From contig NZ_LLXT01000127.1 of NCBI RefSeq assembly GCF_001431625.1, positions 1 to 64,000 of the forward strand: DNA of 64,000 nucleotides, given 5' to 3'. The notes beneath the pieces were generated by a model. The model searched no databases, had not been told where the DNA came from, and worked only from the letters and a program-made list of their open reading frames with translations. The translations under genes were made by a program, and so were the position numbers. The stretch's first letter is position 1, and every line of letters begins with the position of its first letter. Positions 52,444 through 61,081 of the stretch are shown here, piece by piece. Source of the DNA: Stenotrophomonas geniculata ATCC 19374 = JCM 13324 (GTDB taxonomy: Bacteria; Pseudomonadota; Gammaproteobacteria; Xanthomonadales; Xanthomonadaceae).

Positions 52444-52558
52444 GGAAGCGACAACGCCGAACGGGGGAGGAGCCGTCAGTACCGCATGCAGGTACATGCA
52501 CCTTCCAATGACGAAAGCGCATTCAGTTATACATCACAGGTTCTTAACGAACCGGCTC

Positions 52559-52657
52559 GGTGGGTGCGGACCGTTGGTCCGCACGCCCCTGTAGAGCCGA
52601 GCCTACGCTCGGCTCCACACACTGGCCGGAAAGCAGCCGAGCATGGCTCGGCTCTAC
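52559..52657. repeat. composite REP cassette B
   Basis: Three palindromes in 99 nt, nearly identical to 49711-49807 in order and spacing (GGTGCGGACC..., GTAGAGCCGAGCCTACGCTC, AGCCGAGCATGGCTCGGCTC). It lies upstream of the receptor gene and at the 3' end of the oxidoreductase gene. Confidence 0.82.
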
Positions 52658-52676
52658 AGAACGCAATGTCAGACGA

Positions 52677-53654
52677 TCACGGCCGCAGCAGCACCTTGCC
52701 GTTACGACCCGAACCCACACCGGCCTTCGCTGCCTGGGCGATATCGTCCAGTGCGAAGATCTGCTCCACCGGCAGCGTCAGCTCGCCGCCAGCCGCACGC
52801 TTCAGCAGTTCGCCAACCAGCCGGCGCTTGTCCTCCACCGCCATCGCCTGGCTGACCTTGCTGCCCCAGAAGCCCTTCACCGTCGCTTCCTTGTAGATCA
52901 GGCCGCCGGCCGGGATGCGCATCGGTTCGCCGCTCATCACGCCGAACGACACCAGCGTGCCGTGGTGGCCGAGCAGGTCGACCAGATCGCCACTGGCGTC
53001 GCCGCCGATGGAATCCACGGCGGCCGCCGCCTGTGCTTCGCCGGTCGCTTCACGAACGCGATCCTTCCAGCCGTCCACCGAGGTGTCGAACACATGATCG
53101 ATACCCAGCGCCTGCAACTGTGCGACGGCATCCGCATTGCGCACCAGGTTGGCTACATGCACGCCACGCGCCCGCGCCAGCATCGCCAGCGACTTGCCCA
53201 CCGCGCCGTTGGCGGTGTTCTGCACGATCCACTGGCCCGCCTCGACGTGCAGGAACTCCAGCAGCATCAGCGCGCTCAGCGGCATGGCGATCAGCTGCGC
53301 GGCCATTTCGTCGGGGATCGCCTCCGGCATCGGAATCACCATGCGTGCCGGCGCGATGAAGGCCTCGGCCCAGGTGCCGTGTACCGAGGCCGCGGCGACG
53401 CGCTGGCCGATCTGCAGGCCGTCGACACCATCGCCGAGTGCATCGACCACGCCCAGCGCTTCACTGCCACCGATCGCCGGCAGGGTCGGCTTGTAGCCGT
53501 AGAGGCCGCGCACGGTCAGCAGATCGTGGTTGTGGATCGAGGCCAGCACGGTGCGGATGCGCACCTCGCCGGGGCCGGGCTCGGGCAGCGGCGCATCGGC
53601 AATGGCAAGGACGTCGGCCGGGTTGCCGAAGGAGGGGTACTGGGCAGCGCGCAT
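52677..53654 (-). CDS. MDR-family zinc-free alcohol dehydrogenase/quinone oxidoreductase
   Basis: 325 residues. The N-terminal GroES-like fold is GEVRIRTVLASIHNHDLLTVRGLYG...GGSEALGVVDALGDGVDGLQIGQRV, without the structural-zinc Cys lobe. The nucleotide-binding part is WIVQNTANGAVGKSLAMLARARGVHVANLVR. This fits NADPH quinone reductase or enoyl reductase (MECR-like) enzymes. The start at 53654 is the only sensible one. Its promoter must share the 430-nt spacer with nrdA. Confidence 0.9.
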   Translation of the reverse strand: MRAAQYPSFGNPADVLAIADAPLPEPGPGEVRIRTVLASIHNHDLLTVRGLYGYKPTLPAIGGSEALGVVDALGDGVDGLQIGQRVAAASVHGTWAEAFIAPARMVIPMPEAIPDEMAAQLIAMPLSALMLLEFLHVEAGQWIVQNTANGAVGKSLAMLARARGVHVANLVRNADAVAQLQALGIDHVFDTSVDGWKDRVREATGEAQAAAAVDSIGGDASGDLVDLLGHHGTLVSFGVMSGEPMRIPAGGLIYKEATVKGFWGSKVSQAMAVEDKRRLVGELLKRAAGGELTLPVEQIFALDDIAQAAKAGVGSGRNGKVLLRP

Positions 53655-53769
53655 GGGTGGTGTTCCGGGGAAAGTGGATGTTGTACCGAACTGGGGCCGC
53701 AGGGGCTGTCGACAAGGCGCCGCAGCTGCAACACGGCATCCTGCGACTGATCGTCGCGACATGTGCTGA

Positions 53770-53817
53770 TTACCGCATCTTGTGTTGACGGTTCGGGATA
53801 TCCCCACTATGTTGTGG
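53770..53817 (+). promoter_or_regulatory. pair of NrdR-like boxes ahead of nrdA
   Basis: TTACCGCATCTTGTGT (53770-53785) and CCCCACTATGTTGTGG (53802-53817) each resemble the right half of the NrdR box, and their start positions are 32 bp apart, the helical spacing reported for paired NrdR boxes. They cover the -35 and -10 elements, so NrdR would block transcription when dATP is high. The single boxes are imperfect. Confidence 0.6.
53785..53813 (+). promoter_or_regulatory. sigma-70 promoter of nrdA
   Basis: TTGACG (53785-53790), 17-nt spacer, TATGTT (53808-53813), predicting a start near 53820. The hexamers are each one or two bases from consensus with ideal spacing, and they sit inside the NrdR boxes. 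Confidence 0.6.
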
Positions 53818-54085
53818 CCGTCACTCCCGGTCAGCCGCCGCCGCCGGACATGCAGCAAACGTCCCGCGGCCCGCCCCTGAAGGCTTGCCGTGTCGACGCG
53901 GCCGCCATCGTGCGGACGCAGGTCGCCCCCACGGCCCGGATACCGGCCGCAGGCGCAGGCAGATGCCGACGACCTACGTTCCCGTGCCCTGGCAATCCAC
54001 CCGTTCGCCCCGTGCGCCGGTATCGCGTTCAGGGCCGCCATGGCATCGACCGCCAAAGCGCGTGCGAGCCTGGAGTTTCACCACC

Positions 54086-56449
54086 ATGACCGACAGTACC
54101 TTCCGCGTGGCCGATCTGGCCGGCGCTGGCGACGCCTTGCGCGCCGGTGGCGAGCGCGTGTCGACCTGGATCACCAAGGAGGCCGGCAACCGCCGCCTGC
54201 CGTTCGAGGCCGAGCGCCTGCAGCGCAGCATCGACGCCGTGCATGCCGAGTTCCCGCAGCTGGACGTGAGCGACTATCGCCGCGTGGTGCAGGCGATGGT
54301 CGAGCGCAAACCGAGCATCAGCGCCGACGACCTGGTCGATCTGCTGATCCGTGAGGCCGAATCGCGGGTGGACCTGGTTGCACCCGAGTGGGAACAGTTT
54401 GCCGCGCGCATCTACCTGCGCCGCCTGTACAAGCGTGCCAGCCGCAACCGCTTCTACGATGTCGGCCTGAAGTACGGCTCCTACGTTGGCCTGCAGGAAA
54501 GCCTGGCTGACCGCGGCATATACAGCAACGACATCCTGCGCTGCTATTCGAAGGAAGAGCTGCAGCAGGCCGGCGAGATGATCGACCCGGAGCGCGACCG
54601 CCTGTTCGCCTACAACGGCCTGTACCTGCTGGCCACGCGCTATCTGGCCAGCGACCGCAGCCGCGAGGTCTACGAACTGCCGCAGGAGCGCTGGCTGACC
54701 ATCGCGCTGTACCTCATGCAGGAAGAAAAGCCGCGCGAGCGGCGCATGCAGCTGGTCGGCGAGGCGTACTGGGCGCTGTCCAACCTGTACATGACCGTCG
54801 CCACACCGACCCTGGCCAATGCCGGCAAGGTGGGTGGGCAGCTGTCCAGCTGCTTCATCGACACGGTGGACGACAGCCTGCAGGGCATCTATGACTCCAA
54901 CACCGATATCGCCCGCGTGTCCAAGCACGGTGGCGGCGTCGGCGCCTACCTGGGCTATGTGCGCAGCAGCGGCGCGCCGATCCGGGGCGTGGCCAATTCC
55001 TCCGGCGGCGTGGTGCCGTGGATCAAGCAGCTCAACAACACCGCGGTGTCGGTTGACCAGCTTGGCCAGCGCAAGGGCGCGGTGGCGGTGTACCTGGACA
55101 TCTGGCACCGCGACATCGAAGCGTTCATGGACCTGCGCCTCAACAACGGCGACCAGCGCCTGCGCGCGCACGATGTGTTCACTTCGGTGTGCGTGCCCGA
55201 CCTGTTCATGGAAGCGGTCGAGCGCCGCGCCGACTGGTACCTGTTCGACCCGCACGAGGTGAAGCAGGCCAAGGGCTGGTACCTGCAGGACTTCTACGAT
55301 GAAACGCGCGGTGCGGGCAGCTTCCGCGACCGCTATGCCGAACTGGTGGCCGACGAGCGCATCAGCCGCCGCACGGTGAAGGCGATCGATCTGTTCAAGC
55401 GGATCATGCTCAGCCAGTTGGAGACCGGAAATCCGTTCCTGTTCTACCGCGACGAGGTCAACCGCCGGAACCCGAACAAGCACGCGGGCATGATCTATTC
55501 CAGCAACCTGTGCACCGAGATCCTGCAGAACATGAGCCCGACGCGGATGATCCAGGAGATCGTCAGCGGCGACCAGATCGTCACCACACGCCGCGCCGGT
55601 GACTTCGTGGTCTGCAACCTGTCCTCGATCAATCTCGGCCGGGCAATCAGTGCGCCGGATGACCTGCTGGCCACCGACGTGCTGGAGCGCCTGATCCCGA
55701 TCCAGGTGCGCATGCTCGACAACGTGATTGACCTCAACGCGCTGCCGGTGCCGCAGGCCACCATCACCAACCGCAAGTACCGCGCCATCGGCCTGGGCAC
55801 GTTCGGTTGGCACCACCTGCTGGCGCAGCAGGCGATCCAGTGGGAATCACCGGATGCCGAAGAATTGGCCGACCGTCTCTACGAACGCATCAACTTCCTG
55901 ACCATCCAGGCCAGCGCGCAGCTGGCGAAGGAGAAGGGCAGCTACCCGATGTTCGCTGGCAGCGACTGGCACAACGGGCGTTACTTCCTTGACCGCGACT
56001 ACAGCGGCGCCGCATGGGACAGCCTGGCCCGCGAGGTCGCCACGCACGGCCTGCGCAACGGCTGGCTGCTGGCCGTGGCGCCGAACATGAGTACCGCGCA
56101 GATTGCCGGTTCCACCGCATCGATCGACCCGATCTACAGCGCGTTCTACTACGAGGAAAAGAAGGACTTCCGGCGGCCGGTGGCGGCGCCGGGCCTGTCG
56201 CTGGAAACCTGGCCGTACTACGAGAAGGGGGCGTACAAGGTCGACCAGTTCGCCAGCGTGCGCCAGAACGCGCGCCGCCAGCGCCATGTCGACCAGTCGA
56301 TCAGCTTCAACCTGTATGTGCCGAGCACGATCCGCGCGAGCACCCTGCTGGAGCTGCACCTGAGCGCCTGGCGCGAAGGCCTGAAGACCACCTACTACGT
56401 GCGCTCCAACGACATCGACATCAGCGAATGCGAATGGTGCTCCAGCTGA
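54086..56449 (+). CDS. nrdA: class Ia ribonucleoside-diphosphate reductase, alpha subunit
   Basis: 787 residues. An N-terminal ATP-cone (STWITKEAGNRRLPFEAERLQRSIDAVHAEF...VERKPSISADDLVDLLI) gives dATP feedback control. The catalytic barrel has the active-site Cys residues in QLSSCFIDTVDDSLQGIYD and SSNLCTEILQ, with SKHGGGVGAYLGYVR nearby. The C-terminus ends ECEWCSS, the Cys pair that passes electrons from thioredoxin. GGAG lies 10 nt before the start. It reduces NDPs to dNDPs with NrdB; a flavodoxin and a thioredoxin gene complete the cluster. Confidence 0.95.
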   Translation: MTDSTFRVADLAGAGDALRAGGERVSTWITKEAGNRRLPFEAERLQRSIDAVHAEFPQLDVSDYRRVVQAMVERKPSISADDLVDLLIREAESRVDLVAPEWEQFAARIYLRRLYKRASRNRFYDVGLKYGSYVGLQESLADRGIYSNDILRCYSKEELQQAGEMIDPERDRLFAYNGLYLLATRYLASDRSREVYELPQERWLTIALYLMQEEKPRERRMQLVGEAYWALSNLYMTVATPTLANAGKVGGQLSSCFIDTVDDSLQGIYDSNTDIARVSKHGGGVGAYLGYVRSSGAPIRGVANSSGGVVPWIKQLNNTAVSVDQLGQRKGAVAVYLDIWHRDIEAFMDLRLNNGDQRLRAHDVFTSVCVPDLFMEAVERRADWYLFDPHEVKQAKGWYLQDFYDETRGAGSFRDRYAELVADERISRRTVKAIDLFKRIMLSQLETGNPFLFYRDEVNRRNPNKHAGMIYSSNLCTEILQNMSPTRMIQEIVSGDQIVTTRRAGDFVVCNLSSINLGRAISAPDDLLATDVLERLIPIQVRMLDNVIDLNALPVPQATITNRKYRAIGLGTFGWHHLLAQQAIQWESPDAEELADRLYERINFLTIQASAQLAKEKGSYPMFAGSDWHNGRYFLDRDYSGAAWDSLAREVATHGLRNGWLLAVAPNMSTAQIAGSTASIDPIYSAFYYEEKKDFRRPVAAPGLSLETWPYYEKGAYKVDQFASVRQNARRQRHVDQSISFNLYVPSTIRASTLLELHLSAWREGLKTTYYVRSNDIDISECEWCSS

Positions 56450-56458
56450 TCATCCACG

Positions 56459-56531
56459 GTAGCGCCGGGCCACGCCCGGCGAGCGCATCGCACGGCCGTC
56501 GCACATTCCGCCGGGCATGGCCCGGCGCTAC
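56459..56531. repeat. REP/SMAG-like inverted pair between nrdA and nrdB
   Basis: GTAGCGCCGGGCCACGCCCGG (from 56459) and its mirrored partner CCGGGCATGGCCCGGCGCTAC (to 56531). It is inside the presumed nrdAB transcript and could set the alpha/beta ratio by stabilising or blocking the message. Confidence 0.8.
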
Positions 56532-56548
56532 TCCCTGCAGGTAACACC

Positions 56549-57589
56549 ATGGCAACCCCCCTCGACCGCATCAAGATCCTCGAACCGCGCCATCCCAACC
56601 GCAGCACCGGCATCATCAACGGCCGTACCAGCGGCATCCTCAACTGGAACGATATCCCGTATCCGTCCTTCTATCGGGCCTACAAGGAGCTGTCGACCAA
56701 CTTCTGGATTCCCGACGAGGTCGACATGAAGCTCGATGCCCGCCAGTACGGCGAGCTCAACGCACGCGAAAAGAACGCCTACGATTCGATCATCGGCCTG
56801 CTGGCCACGCTCGACTCACCGCAGACCCGTTTCATCTACAACGTCGCCGAGTACATCACCGACCCGGCCGCGCATGCCAATGCGGCGATCATCGGCCAGC
56901 AGGAAGTGATCCATAACGAGAGCTACAGCTACGTACTGGCCTCGATCACCGACCTGCCGAACCAGAACCGCATCTTCGAGATCGCCCGCACCCACCCGAC
57001 CATCATCAAGCGCAATGCCCCGATCATGAGCGCGTATGACGACTTCATGCGCGAGAAGACCGCCGAGACCCTGCTCAAGTCGCTGATCCAGTCCTCGATC
57101 CTGGAAGGCATCAACTTCTATTCCGGTTTCGCCTACTTCTACAACATGGTGCGGCAGAACCGCATGAACGGCACCGGCAAGATCATCAGCTTCATCAATC
57201 GCGACGAGCTGGCCCATACCAAGTTCATCAGCGAGCTGATCCGCGCCATCATCGGTGAAAACCCCGAGCTGCAGACCAATGAGTTGACCGCCTATGTGCA
57301 CCAGTCATTCGAACATGCCATCGAGCTTGAGACGCAGTGGTCGTCGGAGGTGCTGGATGGCATCGATGGCATCGACGTGGACGAGATGGTGCGCTACGTG
57401 AAGTACCGCGCCAACAAGATGGCCGGCATGCTCGGCATCGAGCGCCTGTACAGCGACACCACCGACAACGTGATGCCGTGGATCAAGGCCTACGCCGACA
57501 ACTTCACCGAGACCAAGACCGACTTCTTCGAGATGCGCAATGCAAGTTACAAGAAGACCAACGTCGACAACGGCTTCGACGATCTCTGA
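56549..57589 (+). CDS. nrdB: ribonucleoside-diphosphate reductase, beta subunit
   Basis: 346 residues. All six metal ligands are visible: D89 (TLDSPQ), E119 and H122 (QQEVIHNESY), E186 (SILEGINFY), E220 and H223 (RDELAH). The radical tyrosine is Y126, four residues after H122 as in E. coli. The C-terminal acidic tail NVDNGFDDL binds NrdA. It is therefore a tyrosyl-radical R2, class Ia. The start is 18 nt after a REP pair. Confidence 0.95.
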   Translation: MATPLDRIKILEPRHPNRSTGIINGRTSGILNWNDIPYPSFYRAYKELSTNFWIPDEVDMKLDARQYGELNAREKNAYDSIIGLLATLDSPQTRFIYNVAEYITDPAAHANAAIIGQQEVIHNESYSYVLASITDLPNQNRIFEIARTHPTIIKRNAPIMSAYDDFMREKTAETLLKSLIQSSILEGINFYSGFAYFYNMVRQNRMNGTGKIISFINRDELAHTKFISELIRAIIGENPELQTNELTAYVHQSFEHAIELETQWSSEVLDGIDGIDVDEMVRYVKYRANKMAGMLGIERLYSDTTDNVMPWIKAYADNFTETKTDFFEMRNASYKKTNVDNGFDDL

Positions 57590-58082
57590 GCCTGTCGCCG
57601 CGCTGCGCATCCTGATGGTGGTCGCCTCCTTGAGCGGCAACACCCGCGAACTCGGCCGGCAGATTGCCGAACGCTGCCGCGCTGCCGGTCATGCGGTGCA
57701 CTGGCAGGAGGCCGACGACCTGCGCCAGGCACCGCCGCTGGCGACCGATGAGGCCGACCTGGTGCTGCTGGGCTGCTGGACCGACAACGCCGGCCGCACG
57801 CCGGCGGAGATGAAGGCATGGGTGGCCGGCATCGCCGAGCGCGGCGAGCGGCCACGGCAGCTGGCGGTGTTCGGCACCGGTGAAACGCAGTGGGGGCAGG
57901 AGTACTACTGCGGCGCCGTGCACCGGCTGATCCGCTATTTCCGCAGCGACTACCCGCCGCTGGAGATCGAACAGATGCCGCATGGCCAACGCCATGCCGG
58001 GACCATCGATGCCTGGACCGATGCGGTCCTGGCCCATTACTGGAGCAACACCGATGCAGATCATCGACGCCACCACGCCTGA
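57540..58082 (+). CDS. flavodoxin-like protein of the nrd cluster
   Basis: Up to 180 residues. The FMN phosphate loop is VVASLSGNTRELGRQIAERC and the second loop region is LLGCWTDNAGRTPAEMKAW. The frame starts at 57540, inside nrdB; a start at 57615 would leave only four residues before the FMN loop, so the true start is uncertain. Its position after nrdAB suggests it supplies electrons to or repairs the NrdB cofactor, like the unrelated-in-detail NrdI. It overlaps the thioredoxin gene by 29 nt. Confidence 0.82.
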   Translation: MQVTRRPTSTTASTISEPVAALRILMVVASLSGNTRELGRQIAERCRAAGHAVHWQEADDLRQAPPLATDEADLVLLGCWTDNAGRTPAEMKAWVAGIAERGERPRQLAVFGTGETQWGQEYYCGAVHRLIRYFRSDYPPLEIEQMPHGQRHAGTIDAWTDAVLAHYWSNTDADHRRHHA

Positions 58083-58380
58083 GCAGTTCCAGCAGCTTCT
58101 GGCCGAACATCCGCGGGTGCTGGTGGATTTCCACAAGGACCAGTGCCCGGGCTGCCGGATGCTGGAGGTGTCGTTGCACCGGGTGGCCAACAGCGTGGCG
58201 GGGCAGGGCACGACCCTGCTGCGCGTGCAGCTGGAGGTGCTGGGTGAAGCGTTCTTCAGGGAGCTGGGACTGCGGCAGACCCCGACGTTGTCCCTGTTCC
58301 GTGACGGTGATGAGCGCACGCGCCTGGCAGGGTTCCAGTCACCGCAGCAGATCGAGGCCGCGATCGCGTTGCATTTGTAG
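58054..58380 (+). CDS. thioredoxin-like protein with CPGC active site
   Basis: 108 residues with a thioredoxin fold (VLVDFHKDQCPGCRMLEVSL, cis-Pro in LRQTPTLSLFRDG). The redox pair is C31-P-G-C34, unlike the usual WCGPC, and the preceding Trp is Gln. The changed CxxC probably alters the redox potential. GGAG lies 8 nt upstream. Likely the electron donor for NrdA, in the place of NrdH. Its TAG stop lies in the GTAG of a REP element. Confidence 0.88.
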   Translation: MQIIDATTPEQFQQLLAEHPRVLVDFHKDQCPGCRMLEVSLHRVANSVAGQGTTLLRVQLEVLGEAFFRELGLRQTPTLSLFRDGDERTRLAGFQSPQQIEAAIALHL

Positions 58381-58475
58381 AGCCGAGCCCATGCTCAGCT
58401 GCCGTTCGCGCGGTGAGCGATGAGTCGAGCATGGCTCGACTCTACAAGGGCATCCACGCATGGCGTGGATCTACC
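58377..58475. repeat. REP/SMAG-like cluster after the thioredoxin gene
   Basis: GTAGAGCCGAGCCCATGCTC (from 58377), GTCGAGCATGGCTCGACTC ending TAC at 58445, and GCATCCACGCATGGCGTGG followed by ATCTACC (58450-58475). It separates convergent nrd and mntH genes. Confidence 0.8.
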
Positions 58476-58498
58476 GGGGCAGGGTCCGTGGTTCGGCG

Positions 58499-59830
58499 TC
58501 AGGCTCCGCTGAAGGTATCCACCAGCAGCTTCACATTCAGCACCACAATCACCAGCGCGATCACCCAGGCGATCGCGCCGAGCCAGCGCGGTGCCACCAG
58601 CGCCCCCATCGTCACCTTGTCGGTCACGATTCGCACCAGCGGGATGATCGCAAACGGCAGCTGCATCGACAGCACCACCTGGCTCAGCACCAGCAGCTTC
58701 ACCGCGCCCTGGTCGCCGAACAGCATGATCACCACCACCACCGGAATGATCGCCAGTGCGCGCGTGATCAGCCGACGCAGCCACGGCGGCAGGCGCAGGT
58801 GCAGGAAGCCTTCCATCACGATCTGGCCGGCCAGCGTGGCGGTCACTGTCGAATTCAGGCCCGAGGCCAGCAGGGCAATCGCAAACAGTGTCGCCGCCGC
58901 GCCCACGCCCAGCATCGGCGCCAGCAGCTGGTGCGCCTGCTCGATGTCTTCCACATCGAAACGGCCATTGGCATGGAACACCGCCGCCGCCAGGATCAGG
59001 ATGCTGGCGTTGATGAACAGTGCCAGCGTCAGCGCGAGGGTGCTGTCGGTCACCGCCCAGCGCAGCGCGCTGCGACGGCCCTCGTCGGTGCGCGGATAGG
59101 CGCGGGTCTGCACGATGGAAGAATGCAGGTACAGGTTATGCGGCATCACCGTGGCGCCGATGATGCCGATGGCGATGTACAGCGCGTGCGGATCAGTCAC
59201 TACCTGCGCGCGCGGAATGAATCCGCCCAGCACGTCCATCACCGGCGGTGCGGCCAGCGCGATCTGCACCATGAAGCAGCCGAAGATCACCATCAGCAGC
59301 GCGATCACGAAGGCTTCCAGCGCACGGAAGCCGCGGTTCATCAGCAGCAGGACCAGCAGCGTATCCAGCGCGGTGATCACCGCGCCCCACAGCAGCGGCA
59401 GGTCGAACAGCAGCTTCAATGCGATCGCGGTGCCGATCACCTCGGCCAGGTCGCAGGCGATGATCGCTGCCTCGCACAGCGCCCACAGCGCCAGGTTCAC
59501 CGGCTTCGGGTACCGCGCGCGGCAGGCTTGCGCCAGGTCCATGCCGGTGGCGATGCCCAGCCGTGCCGACAGCGCCTGCAGGATCACCGCCATCAGGTTG
59601 GAGATGAGGATGACCGACAGCAACAGGTAGCCAAAGCGCGAACCGCCGGCGAGGTCGGTGGCCCAGTTGCCTGGGTCCATGTAGCCGACCGAGATCATGT
59701 AGCCCGGGCCGAGGAAGGCCAGCAGGCGGAACCACCAATGGCCCTTGTCGGGAACGGCGACCGAGGCGTTGAGCGCGCCCAGGCTGGCCGGGGTGGAGGC
59801 CGAAGGGTCGTGGGGCGCCAGGGTGTTCAT
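58499..59830 (-). CDS. mntH: MntH, Nramp-family manganese transporter
   Basis: 443 residues with 11 or so membrane helices. The Nramp motifs are [25 protein letters not shown] (metal-binding DPGN) and [21 protein letters not shown] (MPHN). It imports Mn(II), coupled to protons. An MntR box lies just upstream. A start at 59860 is possible; the chosen start leaves only 7 nt to a good -10 element, so the message might be leaderless. Confidence 0.95.
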   Translation of the reverse strand: MNTLAPHDPSASTPASLGALNASVAVPDKGHWWFRLLAFLGPGYMISVGYMDPGNWATDLAGGSRFGYLLLSVILISNLMAVILQALSARLGIATGMDLAQACRARYPKPVNLALWALCEAAIIACDLAEVIGTAIALKLLFDLPLLWGAVITALDTLLVLLLMNRGFRALEAFVIALLMVIFGCFMVQIALAAPPVMDVLGGFIPRAQVVTDPHALYIAIGIIGATVMPHNLYLHSSIVQTRAYPRTDEGRRSALRWAVTDSTLALTLALFINASILILAAAVFHANGRFDVEDIEQAHQLLAPMLGVGAAATLFAIALLASGLNSTVTATLAGQIVMEGFLHLRLPPWLRRLITRALAIIPVVVVIMLFGDQGAVKLLVLSQVVLSMQLPFAIIPLVRIVTDKVTMGALVAPRWLGAIAWVIALVIVVLNVKLLVDTFSGA

Positions 59831-59839
59831 GGGTCCGAA

Positions 59840-59855
59840 TATAGCTCCTGCTATA
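59840..59855. promoter_or_regulatory. MntR box at mntH
   Basis: TATAGC-TCCT-GCTATA, a perfect palindrome matching the MntR operator core ATAGC-N4-GCTAT known from E. coli mntH. It overlaps a minus-strand promoter (TTGCTA, 17 nt, TATATT) and lies between mntH and mntR. An identical core occurs at 63306. Confidence 0.82.
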
Positions 59856-59947
59856 GTCATTAGCAATGTGAAACAATCGTCTTTATCGCGTTACTGGTCC
59901 AGAATTCAGTTTCAAACCCGGAGTAGACCGGAAGGACAGGCGCAGGC

Positions 59948-60418
59948 GTGGGCAAGACCGACGATTCGACATCGCTGAAAAGCACCCCCTTGATCGAGGC
60001 TGAGCGCCAGGTCGAGAGCTTCCGGCAAGTGCGCGAAGCGCACCGGATGGAGCTGGTGGAGGACTATGTCGAGCTGATCTCGGACCTGCTGGCCGACGGC
60101 GGCGAGGCCCGCCAGGTCGACATCGCCACCCGCCTGGGCGTGGCCCAGCCCACCGTGGCGAAGATGCTGCGGCGCCTGGCCCGCGATGGCTGGGTGGTGC
60201 AGCGGCCGTACCGCGGCGTGTTCCTGACCCCGGAAGGCGAGGCGCTGGCCCATGCCAGCCGCCAGCGGCACCAGACCGTGGAGCGTTTCCTGCTGGCGCT
60301 GGGCGTGGACCCTGATACGGCACGGCGTGATGCGGAGGGTATCGAGCACCATGTGAGCGAGCAGACGCTGGCGCTGTTCGAGGCGTTCGTGCGCAAGGCC
60401 GAGGGCGAGGCGCCGTAA
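59948..60418 (+). CDS. mntR: MntR, DtxR-family manganese-dependent repressor
   Basis: 156 residues from a GTG start. The winged HTH is [37 protein letters not shown] and the metal-binding dimer domain includes [11 protein letters not shown]. It is divergent from mntH and its probable operator lies between them. It binds Mn(II) and represses mntH and, I predict, the TonB receptor gene at 61071-63230. Confidence 0.92.
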   Translation: MGKTDDSTSLKSTPLIEAERQVESFRQVREAHRMELVEDYVELISDLLADGGEARQVDIATRLGVAQPTVAKMLRRLARDGWVVQRPYRGVFLTPEGEALAHASRQRHQTVERFLLALGVDPDTARRDAEGIEHHVSEQTLALFEAFVRKAEGEAP

Positions 60419-60420
60419 CG

Positions 60421-60536
60421 GTAGCGCCGGGCCATGCCCGGCGGCCGTTCGCGCGATCCCGGTTTTTGTAGAGCCGAGCCATGCTCGGCTGCCGTTTGCA
60501 CGGTGATGGAATGCGTCGAGCATGGCTCGACGCTAC
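60421..60536. repeat. three REP/SMAG-like palindromes between mntR and the thioredoxin gene
   Basis: GTAGCGCCGGGCCATGCCCGG (from 60421), GTAGAGCCGAGCCATGCTCGG (from 60468) and GTCGAGCATGGCTCGACGC ending TAC at 60536. The last supplies the TAG stop of the minus-strand gene ending at 60533. Confidence 0.8.
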
Positions 60537-61081
60537 AGGTCAGGCGGGCAGCGGGCCTGTTCCTGCGCGCACGCCCGTTTCGTCCATTCCTTCAACACCG
60601 GCTGCAGGCCTTGGTAACGCCGGCCTTGCCAGCCATTGGCCAGCACCGTGCCGTCGGCATCGATCAGTACCAGATTCGGCGGTGCCAGCCCGGCCAATGC
60701 CTGCAGGGCCGGCATGCGCGCAGCGCGGCGCGGGTCAAGCACCGGCCACGGCATGTCCTGCGCGTGCATGTAGCGGCGCAGCGCGCTCTCGCTCTCATCC
60801 TGGCTGACGTACACCACTTCGGTATCGGCGCCGGCTTGGCGCAGGGCATCACGCACGCTGCGCAGCGTGGGTACGAAGGCATGGCACGGTGCACACCAGT
60901 CGGCACCGAAGTACAGCGCCACCAGTTTCGGCGCCTGTGTCCATTGCATCGGTCGCAGCGAGCGCTGTTCCGGCCGCATCAGCGAGGCCGAGACCTGCGC
61001 GTGCAGGTCCGCAGCCATCGCCGGTGCGGCCAGCAGCACGGCACAGGCCAGCAACAACGCTCGCAGAGCTTCAGAACGCAT
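60533..61081 (-). CDS. periplasmic TlpA-like thioredoxin
   Basis: 182 residues with a signal peptide (LLLACAVLLAAPAMAA) and a TlpA/ResA-type thioredoxin domain (LVALYFGADWCAPCHAFVPTLRSV, C63/C66; cis-Pro region LAPPNLVLIDADG). The C-terminal CAQEQARCPPDL has two more Cys and ends in a REP-derived TAG. The start lies 11 nt inside the receptor gene, so both are translated together. It may keep the receptor's plug Cys pair reduced or act in metal release. Confidence 0.9.
   Translation of the reverse strand: MRSEALRALLLACAVLLAAPAMAADLHAQVSASLMRPEQRSLRPMQWTQAPKLVALYFGADWCAPCHAFVPTLRSVRDALRQAGADTEVVYVSQDESESALRRYMHAQDMPWPVLDPRRAARMPALQALAGLAPPNLVLIDADGTVLANGWQGRRYQGLQPVLKEWTKRACAQEQARCPPDL

Larger units (their letters stand above)
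53655..54085. promoter_or_regulatory. 431-bp divergent region with nrdA promoter and long leader
   Basis: No gene is supported. It holds the nrdA promoter with two NrdR-like boxes (annotated) and then about 265 nt of GC-rich leader before the nrdA start. The leader stays open in the nrdA frame back to 53885, but the codons there lack protein-like character, so I treat it as untranslated. Confidence 0.65.

Noticed and set aside
49996-52896. A 966-codon open frame opposite the TonB receptor
   Set aside because: A shadow of high-GC coding DNA; the minus-strand gene has a full signal peptide, plug and barrel.
53885-54085. N-terminal extension of nrdA
   Set aside because: The extra residues are Arg/Pro-rich and precede the normal ATP-cone start; the ATG at 54086 has a usable GGAG.
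54029-55816. A 595-codon open frame opposite nrdA
   Set aside because: nrdA is unmistakable and the opposite frame shows no motif.
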